In this document: piece by piece, positions 17,873 to 26,674 of the stretch | Numbering within the stretch: the stretch's first letter is position 1 | Layout of the letters: every line of letters begins with the position of its first letter | Source of the DNA: Pseudoxanthomonas sp. SL93 | GTDB lineage: Bacteria; Pseudomonadota; Gammaproteobacteria; Xanthomonadales; Xanthomonadaceae | DNA length: 64,000 nucleotides | Reading direction: 5' to 3' | NCBI RefSeq assembly: GCF_026625825.1 | Contig: NZ_CP113065.1 | Location: 930,001-994,000, forward strand | Notes under the pieces: generated by a model | Database searches by the model: none | The model's input: the letters and a program-made list of their open reading frames with translations, nothing else | Told to the model about the DNA's origin: nothing | Made by a program: the position numbers and the translations under genes

Positions 17873-18964
17873 CTAGGTGGGCAGCGTCGCTTTTCCCCCA
17901 ACGTGTTCGAGTGTTGGCACCTCCTTCCAAAACTTGTCTCCCAAAGCGGTAGCCACATGTGAGAAGCTCTTTGCGAGAGCGCAATCTGGTAACGAATCGT
18001 AAGATCCAAAGCAGAATTCGATTCTTCTCGATTTCAAAGCCATCTCCAAGCGGTAAGGCAGCTCGGTCTCAAGGATCAGCTTCAGTAGTTCGTGATTTCC
18101 AGGGTGCTGGGCAGCCATATTCTTCATGGTGCGCACCGCCGCCCAGCATGCGTAACGCCACTGACCGAGACTGTAACGCTGCACATCCGCCATCAAGGCG
18201 CTAGCACTGCTTGCAAAGTATACGCGCTCCAGTTGTGAAATCTGGAGCTGGTGCCGGAGGCAAGCTTCCGCCTCGCCCATGAAGAGTTCCCTCCAAATCC
18301 GCAACCAGCCGTTCGCAAATGAGGGATCTCGACCTTGTGTCGTGAGGAATTCGATCAGCTGGCTGCGAAGCGACCTCCACGGGATGGTCCAACTGTACGA
18401 CCATGCCAGTCCTTCTACCGAAGTCGTATTGATCAATGCCGCGCCATCGTTACGAATGATGCCCAAGGCATCCAATCTGTTCAGGAGGGATGCTGTCAGC
18501 TCACGCGATGATGAAACGCGCACGGGAGTTCGCGTGCGCTGTGATTCAACCAGTGCCAGCAGCTCCAAGGAACCGCGGCCGCCCAACGTCTCGACATCCT
18601 GTATCCGCGGCGCTTCTGGCCTCACGTCAGAGCCGAGGCGTGGACCGTTTGCCACGTTTGCTCTTTGCATATCCGAGCATCCAAAACAGGCGAGGTCGCG
18701 TCATTGCTGGGGAGTGGATGTACTCGAACGTGAGACCTCGTTATGGCTGGCAAGCTGAGCAACTTCAGTGAGCCTGAGCACGTCGAAGTAGACAGTCTCG
18801 CAGAAGTGAATCGTCAATTGCTTTAGCAGGCTGTCTCGCAGGGCTGCAGGCCCTAGGGCGGAGGCGGAATCATCCAAGACGAAATCGGCAACCGATGTCA
18901 GGCAATCTGCACCTCCGGATACCTTGGGACGCGTCACCATCCAGCTCAGCGTAACTTCAATCAT
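17873..18964 (-). pseudogene. Unknown cargo gene split by one in-frame TGA
   Basis: Two open frames on the minus strand lie in the same reading frame: 18964-18701 (87 residues, ATG with GAGG upstream) and 18670-17873 (265 residues). A single TGA at 18703-18701 separates them, and the codons between continue in frame. This suggests one gene of about 360 residues with a nonsense mutation, or two coupled genes. The longer part is helical (WLRIWRELFMGEAEACLRHQ, ISQLERVYFASSASALMADV) with no recognised domain. It closes the transposon on the right and may be cargo. Sequence similarity to the other cargo gene at 11609 is not evident. Confidence 0.5.
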
Positions 18965-19123
18965 GTCTTGCCTCGTCCTCGCGGGTCGCGAGGCTGCCAG
19001 GGAAGGCCGCGATGGGCCCGACCAAACGGCCGTACCCTTCCACCCCTATGGAAATTGCTTTCATCGCAGAATGCTACCGAAAATAGTGTAGACCAATAGT
19101 AGTGCACTTCTTAGCTTGCGTGG

Positions 19124-19381
19124 GTGCCTGCCGCTCTCGCCCCTAGTGCCATTTATCCCGTAATCCGTGCTCACCGGATTGCGCTTGGCTTGAGCCAGGA
19201 GGCCTTTGCTGATCAGATTGGCATGCACCGGACCCAGTACGGCGCCATCGAACAGGGGCGCAAAGACTGCCGTCTGTCGACCCTGTTAAGGATTGCGCAC
19301 GCGCTTGATGTCGACCTCTGGGAGCTTCTGCAGAAGGCAGATCATGCGGTATTGCATCGACGTCCCCGGGGCCATGGATAG
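19124..19381 (+). CDS. XRE-family helix-turn-helix regulator
   Basis: 85 residues with a GTG start. The HTH is clear: IRAHRIALGLSQEAFADQIG followed by MHRTQYGAIEQGRKDCRLST. The LLRIAHALDVDLWELL end is typical of small Cro/C-type regulators, which repress nearby promoters. It lies just right of the transposon, pointing away from the DUF3653 gene on the other side. The regulated gene is not evident; the Rhs fragment follows about 150 bp later. Confidence 0.8.
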   Translation: MPAALAPSAIYPVIRAHRIALGLSQEAFADQIGMHRTQYGAIEQGRKDCRLSTLLRIAHALDVDLWELLQKADHAVLHRRPRGHG

Positions 19382-19531
19382 GACGCGGCTTCCTCGTCTG
19401 GACCAATGCCGCCCGAACTTCAAGTCGATCAAGCCAGTCTCGTGAAGGCATGAGACTCATTCGCGGGAGTATGCCGGCCAACTATCGAGAACTTGCGATG
19501 TGGCCCTTTCTCTTCCAAAGAATGGTGACGG

Positions 19532-20719
19532 TTGGTCCACGGGCGAATGCCGAGCTTTGACAGAAGCGGGAAAATTCTGAGTCCGCCCCCGCCATCAGCA
19601 ATTCACACTGATCTCTGGAGCCAGTTCGGCAGCCTGATTTGCGGGCCGCCGCTACTTGGCCACCGGGCACGCCCACAACCTCGACAGCACCAGCAGCGCG
19701 AGGATGGCCAGCTGGCCCAGAAGCCGCCGTACAACGCCTGGATCCAGGATGGGCGTGTCGTTGATGCTGGGCAAGACCTCCCCGGCGGAAGCCTGGTAGC
19801 CATTCGTGAGTGGACGGCGGCAGGCGGCTATGCGGCCAAGTTCCAGCATACGGATGCACTGGGCAGCCCGGTGGCTGTGACCAATCAGGCAGGTACGCTC
19901 CTCGAGCGCAATGAGTACGAGCCTTATGGCGCGGTGATCAACAAGCCCAACTACCAGGGGATCGGCTACACGGGGCATGTGCAGGATGCGGTCACTGGAT
20001 TGACGTACATGCAGCAGCGGTACTACGACCCGCAGGTGGGATTGTTCCTTTCGGTTGATCCGGTGACGGCTTTTAGCAATCCGGTGGGGACTTTCAATCG
20101 CTTTCGTTACGCAAACAATAACCCCTATCGTTTTATTGACCCGGATGGACGCGCTGTGTGTCCGAAAGAAGAACGCGGTTGTGTCGATTCGCCCCGAACT
20201 GAATCAGGAACTACCCCGCAGCTTGGGCCTTCCTCAGAGCAGCGCGCTGTAGATAGCCAGGTCAAAGCTGCATCCGATAGCGGCCGACTTTCTGATGGGA
20301 CGAAATTGGATTTCTCTGGAAGAGAACAAGGCTTCAAAGCTTCAGCTGACGGCACCTCATCTAATCCGATGCAGACAGGCTGTGCAAAATGCAGCGATGG
20401 CTCAAGAAGAGAAACTGGTTCGTATAACAAGGGCGCGCTCGGTCCTAATGAAAGCGGTGGACATACCCACACCAATAGAACGTCCGGGTTGCCAGGTCCA
20501 GAAGATGGCCGTCTGGCGAATGCTACCGATAAGTCCGCATATGTAATATCTGAACGCGGGGCATTCAGCGTTGAAAAAACAGAAGTAGGCTATCGGATCA
20601 GAACGATTGATGGTGCTGCGCCAAGTAGTACGGAACGTGCAAAGATGAGGCTTATCATTGATGGCTGGAATCAGAACCAAGGAGGCTCAGGGATCTCATG
20701 TTCTGCCATACAGTGCTAA
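19532..20719 (+). CDS. Orphan Rhs C-terminal tip with possible toxin domain
   Basis: The open frame runs from 19532, but Rhs similarity starts only near 19781 (SLVAIREW). It then shows the conserved Rhs-associated core: QHTDALGSPVAVTNQAG, GYTGHVQDAVTGLTYMQQRY and FLSVDPVTAFSNPVG, ending in FIDPDGR. The large N-terminal YD-repeat shell is missing, so this is a displaced or truncated tip. The variable C-terminus after PDGR (about 190 residues) contains GGHTHTNRTSGLPGPEDGRL, an HxH motif like DUF4329/JAB-type toxin domains. A small lipoprotein gene overlaps the 3' end and may be its immunity gene. Orphan tips can recombine onto a full-length rhs gene elsewhere; that gene is not in this window. 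Confidence 0.7.
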   Translation: MVHGRMPSFDRSGKILSPPPPSAIHTDLWSQFGSLICGPPLLGHRARPQPRQHQQREDGQLAQKPPYNAWIQDGRVVDAGQDLPGGSLVAIREWTAAGGYAAKFQHTDALGSPVAVTNQAGTLLERNEYEPYGAVINKPNYQGIGYTGHVQDAVTGLTYMQQRYYDPQVGLFLSVDPVTAFSNPVGTFNRFRYANNNPYRFIDPDGRAVCPKEERGCVDSPRTESGTTPQLGPSSEQRAVDSQVKAASDSGRLSDGTKLDFSGREQGFKASADGTSSNPMQTGCAKCSDGSRRETGSYNKGALGPNESGGHTHTNRTSGLPGPEDGRLANATDKSAYVISERGAFSVEKTEVGYRIRTIDGAAPSSTERAKMRLIIDGWNQNQGGSGISCSAIQC

Positions 20720-21117
20720 TAGCCGTAGCGATTGCTGCTTGTGCTTTGTCGGCATGTGCACATCAGCAAGAGGCACCATCACTTGGAAGTTGTTCTGCTG
20801 GCGCACAATGTGCAATGGAAGGAGAACTGCAATTGCATGCGGGCGAGCCAGCATGGGTAGCCGTGCTCCAATCAGGAAACAAATGCGCCAAGCTGGCATT
20901 GCCAGATAGCTTTTATTCTGATGCTGAGCAGTGGAGAGGGAAGAAGGTCAGTGTGTCTGGCCGCGCCTTCCAGCAGCCGAGCTTCGAGCAAAGTGGTGAT
21001 GCGGTGCCGTTCTGGTACACGGAGAAAGATCGAAAACTAGCGTTGGGAGTGTGTGACGATGGCATCGGTCTTTATGTCGAATCGATGCGGTCCCAAGCTG
21101 GGAAAGCATGGCCATGA
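20698..21117 (+). CDS. Lipoprotein, possible immunity protein for the Rhs toxin
   Basis: 139 residues with a type II signal peptide (VLIAVAIAACALSACAHQQ, lipobox LSAC). The mature part is small and beta-rich, including ALPDSFYSDAEQWRGKKVSV and SGRAFQQPSF. A good AAGGAGG lies upstream, and the ATG sits 22 bp inside the rhs frame, so the two are coupled as toxin and immunity genes usually are. A periplasmic immunity protein would fit a toxin acting in the envelope. Gene order is the main argument. Confidence 0.6.
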   Translation: MFCHTVLIAVAIAACALSACAHQQEAPSLGSCSAGAQCAMEGELQLHAGEPAWVAVLQSGNKCAKLALPDSFYSDAEQWRGKKVSVSGRAFQQPSFEQSGDAVPFWYTEKDRKLALGVCDDGIGLYVESMRSQAGKAWP

Positions 21118-21820
21118 TGCTAATAGCATAGATAGACTATGGAAGAACAAATCCAGCCATACGGCGGACCGTCTAGTTGAATGGTTCTTGCGGTTGCGCT
21201 GGTCAACGTCAGAATTGCGGCGGCTGAGCGGCAACATATGGGCTGGACTGCTGGGCCTTTAGTAAACGTGACTTGAATGGAGGCGCGCGGGACGGAATTA
21301 GAATGGTGACGCTGATCATTACGACGAGCCTACAGAGATTTGCGGGGACTAGTTGCTACTGTCCGATGTCACCAATCGGCGCACCTCCGCGCCAGCCTTA
21401 TTGGGACATCGGTGTATTTATATGTACCGGCCGGCTTGGCCGCATCGGCTCGCAGGTCGTGACTGAGCAGTGATAAGGATGGAAGCACAATAAGAAGATG
21501 AGCCCAAGGAGGCCCGTTTCTGCAACACTGAGCTGTAGGTGAGCCTTGGCTCGCTGCTCGCCTGGCTCCGTGACCATGGCCCGGAGTCTGTTTATCGTGC
21601 TAGAGGGCACGAAGTCGTAAAAGTGAGTCTGATTGTGAGTCAATTCAGGCAGGTTACTTGCTTAAGTATATCAATATCAATTACTTATCCTTAACTTTCG
21701 ATTGAGGCTCCGGGCACCAATTCTCACTCACTTGGTTTATGCAGTTTGCCGGCGATCCCGTTAGGAATTTTCGCGCTAGACGCAGGTGGCAAGCGCGAAA
21801 CGACGTCCCCGCGCAGCGCG
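21118..21820. other. No convincing gene, AT-richer stretch
   Basis: About 700 bp between the lipoprotein gene and the integrase remnant. Open frames of 60-80 codons exist but have no ribosome sites or protein-like composition. Around 21640-21710 the sequence is AT-rich. Just left of the integrase stop a GC inverted repeat (CCCGCGC near 21809, GCGCGGG near 21825) could be its terminator. Confidence 0.5.
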
Positions 21821-22142
21821 CTAGCGCGGGTCCAATAGGCTGGCAGCCGGGTGGTCCGGCGCAACCCCGGCCTGGAAGTAGCCGATCACGTTGGCGACCG
21901 AACGGTGATCGGCCATGGCCATTAAGTTGGGCAGAGCAATGCCTTGCCGCGCGCCTTCGGTGACGAACCCCGAGCGCAGGCTCTGGCCACCAAAATCGCC
22001 TTCCAGCCCCACCAGCGCGGCACGCCGCTGCACGAGGGCCGCCGCCGCGGCCGATGAGAGGCCAGCGCCCACGGTTGACTCCCCCCACGCGGCTGAAGAT
22101 CGGTCCGTCGGTGTGGCCGGCGCGGGCCAGACAGTCGGCCAA
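21821..22142 (-). pseudogene. Frameshifted C-terminal remnant of tyrosine integrase
   Basis: The minus strand encodes GLEGDFGGQSLRSGFVTEGA and MADHRSVANVIGYFQAG, closely matching the C-terminus of the integrase at 63014 (GLEGDFGAHSLRSGFVTEAG, MTEHRSVASVIGYFQAG). Upstream the match continues in another frame (LADCLARAGHTDGPIFSRV). The frame change falls in a run of six C at 22081-22086. The rest of the gene is gone. It is a scar of an earlier integrase of the same family. Confidence 0.85.
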
Positions 22143-22665
22143 TTCTGGGCGGCCAGGCCCATGATCAACGGGCCTCAGAGCACGTGTAATCGGAACCGCT
22201 TTTGCTGAAGTCGGCACCGCCGCGGAAAGCTGTCTGCCAGTTGGTACTAGTGGGCGGCTGTGTGATTAGGGATCGTTACAGAGGGTAGGGCGACTCGCGT
22301 GAGCGCGGCGAGCCCGAAGGTGCTGACCGGCTTCCCGGAATCTCAGACACCCTGAGATGTTGCGAACTTGCGATTTCGTGCTCTTGATTGCGGTGCGGTC
22401 CGCTCAAGAATTGTAGCGGAGAAGCCCAGGAAGCATCCTTATCAGTAGGACTGAATACGGTCATGGCAGAGCTGAAGACTTCCGCTCCAAGAGCGATCTC
22501 CATGGTCCCAAGTCCTATTTTCGGGGGTGAGGTAGTGCAGGGTGTACTCGCACCCACCCAGACGGCCAAGAGGAACTCTGGGACATCCCCCTCCAGTCGA
22601 TGTAATCCAGATCGTTCTGCCGAGAACACATGCTGAACTCGGACAACCCCGATATTGTGTTCTGA
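22143..22665. other. Intergenic stretch with partial dispersed repeat
   Basis: About 520 bp without a convincing gene. It contains a partial copy of the dispersed repeat (GATTAGGGATCG at 22264-22275, then GAGGGTAGGG at 22281-22290). The remainder should hold the promoter of the ferritin-like gene; no boxes are recognised. Confidence 0.45.
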
Positions 22666-24735
22666 ATGGCCACATCAATCGAAATCGGGAGCTTCACCTT
22701 GACCATTTCATCCATCCCGACCTCACGAGAGCAGCTGTGGGCCCTGCTGGCCGAGGCTGCAGAGATCGAGCATCACCTGATGTGCTGCTATCTGTATGCG
22801 GCCTTCAGCTTGAAGCAGGAGGCTGATGCTGGCCTATCGAGCGAGGATCTTCCTTACGTCCTCCGCTGGCGCCAAGAGATCCTCGGTGTCGCCATTGAAG
22901 AGATGGGACACCTGGCCATGGTGTGCAACATCCTCTCGGCGATAGGTGCCCCAGCGCACCTTGCACACCAGAACTTCCCCATTGCGCCTGGCTACCATCC
23001 TGCCGGCGTGGTGGTGAAGCTGACACCCTTCAACCCCAGTACGCTTCAGCACTTTATCTTCCTCGAAAGGCCGGAAGACCATGATGTAGCGGACGGCGCC
23101 GGTTTCGAGCCGCCACAAACCTACCACCGCTTGACCAACATGAATCGCCTAATGACGGTAGGGACCGACTACGTAACGGTAGGTCAGCTATACGCCATCA
23201 TCGCCCTAGGAATGACGTCCCTAACTGAGAAGCTGGGGGAGAAGGTGCTTTTCTCTGGCAATCCCGAGCATCAGCTCGATGAGGCGACGGGTCGCTTGCC
23301 GGGCCTGAAGGTCGTCAGATGCTTAGCTACGGCTCAACAGGCCCTCGATGCTATCGTGCGTCAGGGTGAGGGCGCCGCAGCGTCGGAGGAGCGGTCTCAC
23401 TATCAGCGCTTTATCGCAATTCAACAGGAGTACGAAAGCCTCGTAGCGAGCCGGGATGATTTTCAGCCAGCTTATGCGGCGGCCGAAAATCCAGTAATGC
23501 GCATACCTCCGACGCCCGAGGGCAAGGTCTGGGTGAACTGCGAGCCTGCATCCAGCTTGATCGACCTGGGAAACGCCCTGTACAACCACTGCCTGAGGTG
23601 CTTGTCCTTGGCATACAGCGGCGTTGGCCGATCTACCCAGGCGTTGCTGGTCCGAACCAGTATCGATCTGATGAAGTTCCTGTCCCCCGTCGCCTCACGC
23701 CTCGCGCAACTGCCCGCTAACCTAGAATACCCAGGCGTCACGGCAGGAGTCAGCTTTGCCACAATTCGATCATCAGCTGCGCTACTTGGAGACGTCACGA
23801 GCTTAGGAATTCTTGCAGAACGGCTCGATGAGATCGCCGGGCGCTGCGAAAGACTCGGACAGAACGCCGCCGGCCAAGACGATGTACTCACTGCTACCCG
23901 GGATGGCGTAGCTCACTTGGCGACGAGGCTCAAGGCACATGTGGCCGGCGCTGCGGAGCACGGCGCCATTGCAGAAGGGGCCGAGCAGTTAGCGCCTCCG
24001 GTAGCAGGTGCGCGCTCTCACGCAGCGCTCGCCTCTGAGGGGAGTCCTCATACGCCTGTAGTGTCTATCGCTGGTGGTCCACCTCAGCCCATTCCAATGT
24101 CCGACGGCTACGAACGGATACCGGGGCCTGACATCGACCTCATCTACTCAGGAAAGCGATGCATCCATGCGCGATACTGCGTAACGGGTTTGCCAGGCGT
24201 GTTTATGGCCAACGTGGTGGGTCCTTGGATCAATCCCGCCGCGGCCAGCACGGAGGATCTTGTGACCGTGGCTCACATGTGTCCTTCGGGGGCGATTCAG
24301 TACAAGCGTCATGATGGAGGGCAGAACGAGCAGGCGCCCCCGGTGAACATCCTGCGCGTGAACGAGAACGGACCCTTGGCGCTCCGAGCCGAAACCTGGA
24401 TCGACCAGGTGCCGGCGGGCATGAGGCTAACGCTGTGCAGATGTGGTGCCTCCGCCAACAAGCCCTACTGCGATGGAAGCCACAACACCATCAAGTTCCG
24501 GGCTAGCGGGGAGCCAGATTCCAGGCCCTCGGATCCGCTCGCGGCTCGGGGTGGCCCCTTGTTCATCGAGCCCGAGCTCAACGGTCCCCTGAACGTTACG
24601 GGGAATCTCGAGGTCTGCACGGGCACCGGCAGAACCGTGGATCGGGTTCGGACTGCTCGGCTATGTCGGTGCGGAGGCTCAGCAAACAAGCCGTTTTGCG
24701 ACAACAGCCATCGAGCCAACGGATTCCGTAGCTAG
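22666..24735 (+). CDS. Ferritin-like / 4Fe-4S / double CDGSH fusion protein
   Basis: 689 residues with three kinds of iron module. Residues about 10-240 are a ferritin-like four-helix domain of the VioB/RebD type (EIEHHLMCCYLYAAFSLKQE, then VAIEEMGHLAMVCNILSAIG), with metal-binding Glu and ExxH pairs. After a linker, about 480-550 is a divergent ferredoxin domain (KRCIHARYCVTGLPGVF, then AHMCPSGAIQYKR). Two C-terminal CDGSH domains follow (CRCGASANKPYCDGSH, CRCGGSANKPFCDNSH), each able to hold a 2Fe-2S cluster. It has no membrane segment or signal peptide and stands alone. A redox or iron-handling enzyme is likely; the substrate is unknown. No clear ribosome site precedes ATG 22666. Confidence 0.85.
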   Translation: MATSIEIGSFTLTISSIPTSREQLWALLAEAAEIEHHLMCCYLYAAFSLKQEADAGLSSEDLPYVLRWRQEILGVAIEEMGHLAMVCNILSAIGAPAHLAHQNFPIAPGYHPAGVVVKLTPFNPSTLQHFIFLERPEDHDVADGAGFEPPQTYHRLTNMNRLMTVGTDYVTVGQLYAIIALGMTSLTEKLGEKVLFSGNPEHQLDEATGRLPGLKVVRCLATAQQALDAIVRQGEGAAASEERSHYQRFIAIQQEYESLVASRDDFQPAYAAAENPVMRIPPTPEGKVWVNCEPASSLIDLGNALYNHCLRCLSLAYSGVGRSTQALLVRTSIDLMKFLSPVASRLAQLPANLEYPGVTAGVSFATIRSSAALLGDVTSLGILAERLDEIAGRCERLGQNAAGQDDVLTATRDGVAHLATRLKAHVAGAAEHGAIAEGAEQLAPPVAGARSHAALASEGSPHTPVVSIAGGPPQPIPMSDGYERIPGPDIDLIYSGKRCIHARYCVTGLPGVFMANVVGPWINPAAASTEDLVTVAHMCPSGAIQYKRHDGGQNEQAPPVNILRVNENGPLALRAETWIDQVPAGMRLTLCRCGASANKPYCDGSHNTIKFRASGEPDSRPSDPLAARGGPLFIEPELNGPLNVTGNLEVCTGTGRTVDRVRTARLCRCGGSANKPFCDNSHRANGFRS

Positions 24736-24757
24736 GACCTCGTTACCGAGCGTATTG

Positions 24758-25638
24758 CTATGGCTGCTGAGTCGCCGCCCAGATCAATCCGAACATCGAA
24801 ATGGCTAGCCCTATCCATTGCCACATCGTGGGCCATTCCCCGAGCAGCGGAATTCCCATGAGGATGGCCAGGGGCGGGTGCCAACGCGTGGAAGAGTGCG
24901 GCGCGTGCAGTCCCAAGCAGTTCGATGGCGCGGGAGAAGGCGTACAGCGACACAACAACCGACAGGATACTTTGAACCAGCTCCTGAATCACTAGGTCAC
25001 TGATATCCGCGGAGGCCAGCCTGTGAAGGCCGCCGCCGGTGATGTAGATGGGGGCATACACCATCGCAGAGATCATCATTATGGTGATCGTGGCTGCGAA
25101 GTCATTCAGCTCCGATGCGCACGAGCGCGGTATACACCGCAAACATTGGCCCGCTAGAGCAAAGAGGGCATCTCCTCGCCATGCTCCATAAACTGCATCC
25201 AAGAGCCCGGAGCCGGCCACAGCAACGAGTCCAACCCGCAGAGTAAGCAGGCCGGAAATCCTCGTGGCGGAGAGCCTGTCGGCGAACCAGAACGAGGCGA
25301 TCAACATGCCCCGCCATGGTGATCACGCCCAGTTGTATCACCGCCCCGTGAGCGAGCGGGGCATACAGGTAACCCTAACCGGTGGCCAGCACAAATAGTG
25401 GGCCGGCAAACACCTCGAGCAGAGCTGCACGCGGCCAGCCCAACCCCGCAAGGGTCGCGGGCTGTCGGGGCAGAAGGAAGGGCAGCAGGACCAGTGCCGC
25501 TGCGGAGAGCCTTAGGAACGTCATGTCCGCTGGCAGCAGCCAGGTTTCAATGCCGAGGTTAGAAACGGCAATGAATGCGCCCCAGATGGCAGCCGCTATC
25601 ACTCCAAGCGAGAAGCCCAGTCGAACGGGCGTTAGCAT
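24758..25638 (-). pseudogene. Decayed DMT/EamA-family transporter
   Basis: Pieces of a ten-helix drug/metabolite transporter lie in different frames: MLTPVRLGFSLGVIAAAIWG at the start, an in-frame TAG near 25377 after PLFVLATG, then GAVIQLGVITMAG. A frame change gives MLIASFWFADRLSATRISG, and further shifts lead to ILMGIPLLGEWPTMWQWIGL at the end. One nonsense codon and at least two frameshifts make this a clear pseudogene. The intact form would have exported small metabolites. It lies convergent to the fusion gene at 22666. Confidence 0.85.
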
Positions 25639-26023
25639 GCTTTCCAAGGAGGAAGCAGCGGGTCGATGGTGGTGAAATTCGAGTTCATCACAAAGACCAC
25701 TTTTGAGATGAAAGGATGGGGCTGACGAGGCGTAGCGATCAGACGCCCTACGCGACAAGGACTTGTAAGAATTACTTAAGTGTTGACCCATACCCCACGC
25801 CGCAAAAAGGGAGCTCTATTTGGTAATTCGGATTACTGAGGGAGAGTTTCGGCTGGTTGCGGTACCTGTCGTGATCTTGCGAAGAGGTCGCCTCACAGCC
25901 ATCCGCAACGTTGACTGCGTTTCGGGAGAGGGCTAACTAGAGAGGAACGGCGCGGGCAAGAGAAGGCTTTCCTGGGCTCACCTACTGACGTCGCTACCCA
26001 TCGATTCAATCGAGAGGCCGCAC

Positions 26024-26674
26024 ATGAGTCAGATCCCCCCGATGGTTCCTGGCAGTCCTCCAGACGACCTGCAGCACGCTGCGCCCGACGACGAGTCCCG
26101 TCGGGACTTCCTGATTGCGGGAAGCACCGTGGCTGGTGCAACGCTAATCCCGTTGTCATCCCTGACGGCCGCACCGGCGCAAAGTGATCCGCAAAGCAGC
26201 GTCCGGCGTACACCCCTGACGATCACAGTGAACGGCGAGCGCCGCGCTATGCAGGTGGACAACCGTCAGTCCCTGCTGGACTTGTTACGGGAGTCCCTGC
26301 AACTTACCGGCACGAAGAAGGGGTGCAATCAGGGGGCTTGTGGTGCGTGCACAGTGTTGGTGGATGGACGCCGGATTGTCTCGTGCCTCGCCCCAGCCGT
26401 TCTCTATGACGGCGCAGAAGTGACCACGATTGAAGGGCTTGCCGTCGGGGACCGACTCCATCCGCTGCAGCAGGCCTTCATCGATCATGAGGGCTTCCAG
26501 TGCGGGTACTGCACGGCGGGTCAGATCATGTCCGGGGTGGCATGCATCAAGGAAGGACACGCGACCTCAGAGCAAGAAGCCAAATATTGGATGAGCGGAA
26601 ATATCTGTCGATGCGGTGCATACGCGGGTATCAGCGCTGCGGTGGTAGATGCCGCCCAGAGGGAGCAGTCATGA
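26024..26674 (+). CDS. paoA: Periplasmic aldehyde oxidase, 2Fe-2S subunit
   Basis: 216 residues. A Tat signal (SRRDFLIAGSTVAGATLIPL) precedes a ferredoxin-type domain (GTKKGCNQGACGACTVLVDG) and a second 2Fe-2S helical domain (FQCGYCTAGQIMSG and GNICRCGAYAG). This is the YagT/PaoA small subunit of the xanthine-oxidase family. It passes electrons from the molybdenum site, and the Tat signal sends the assembled complex to the periplasm. It is the first gene of a four-gene overlapping operon with paoB, paoC and paoD. A GAGG lies 10 bp before the ATG. Confidence 0.92.
   Translation: MSQIPPMVPGSPPDDLQHAAPDDESRRDFLIAGSTVAGATLIPLSSLTAAPAQSDPQSSVRRTPLTITVNGERRAMQVDNRQSLLDLLRESLQLTGTKKGCNQGACGACTVLVDGRRIVSCLAPAVLYDGAEVTTIEGLAVGDRLHPLQQAFIDHEGFQCGYCTAGQIMSGVACIKEGHATSEQEAKYWMSGNICRCGAYAGISAAVVDAAQREQS

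Larger units (their letters stand above)
9874..18964. mobile_element. Tn7/Tn5053-like transposon, ends approximate
   Basis: A block of genes with lower GC and different codon use from both sides. The core is an overlapping set on the plus strand: TnsA-like, DDE transposase, AAA+ ATPase and TniQ (12960-17799). An extra TniQ-like gene precedes it, and two cargo loci lie on the minus strand. Candidate binding repeats mark the left end; the right end is set only by the last cargo gene and may extend towards 19.1 kb. The element sits between a DUF3653 gene (minus) and an XRE regulator (plus), so it may have inserted between two formerly divergent genes. Confidence 0.7.

Noticed and set aside
21273..21643. 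Short frames on both strands in the AT-richer stretch
   Set aside because: No ribosome sites, no family features and inconsistent codon use.
22276..22629. 117-residue minus-strand frame upstream of the ferritin-like gene
   Set aside because: No family, no ribosome site, and several equally long frames overlap it in other registers.
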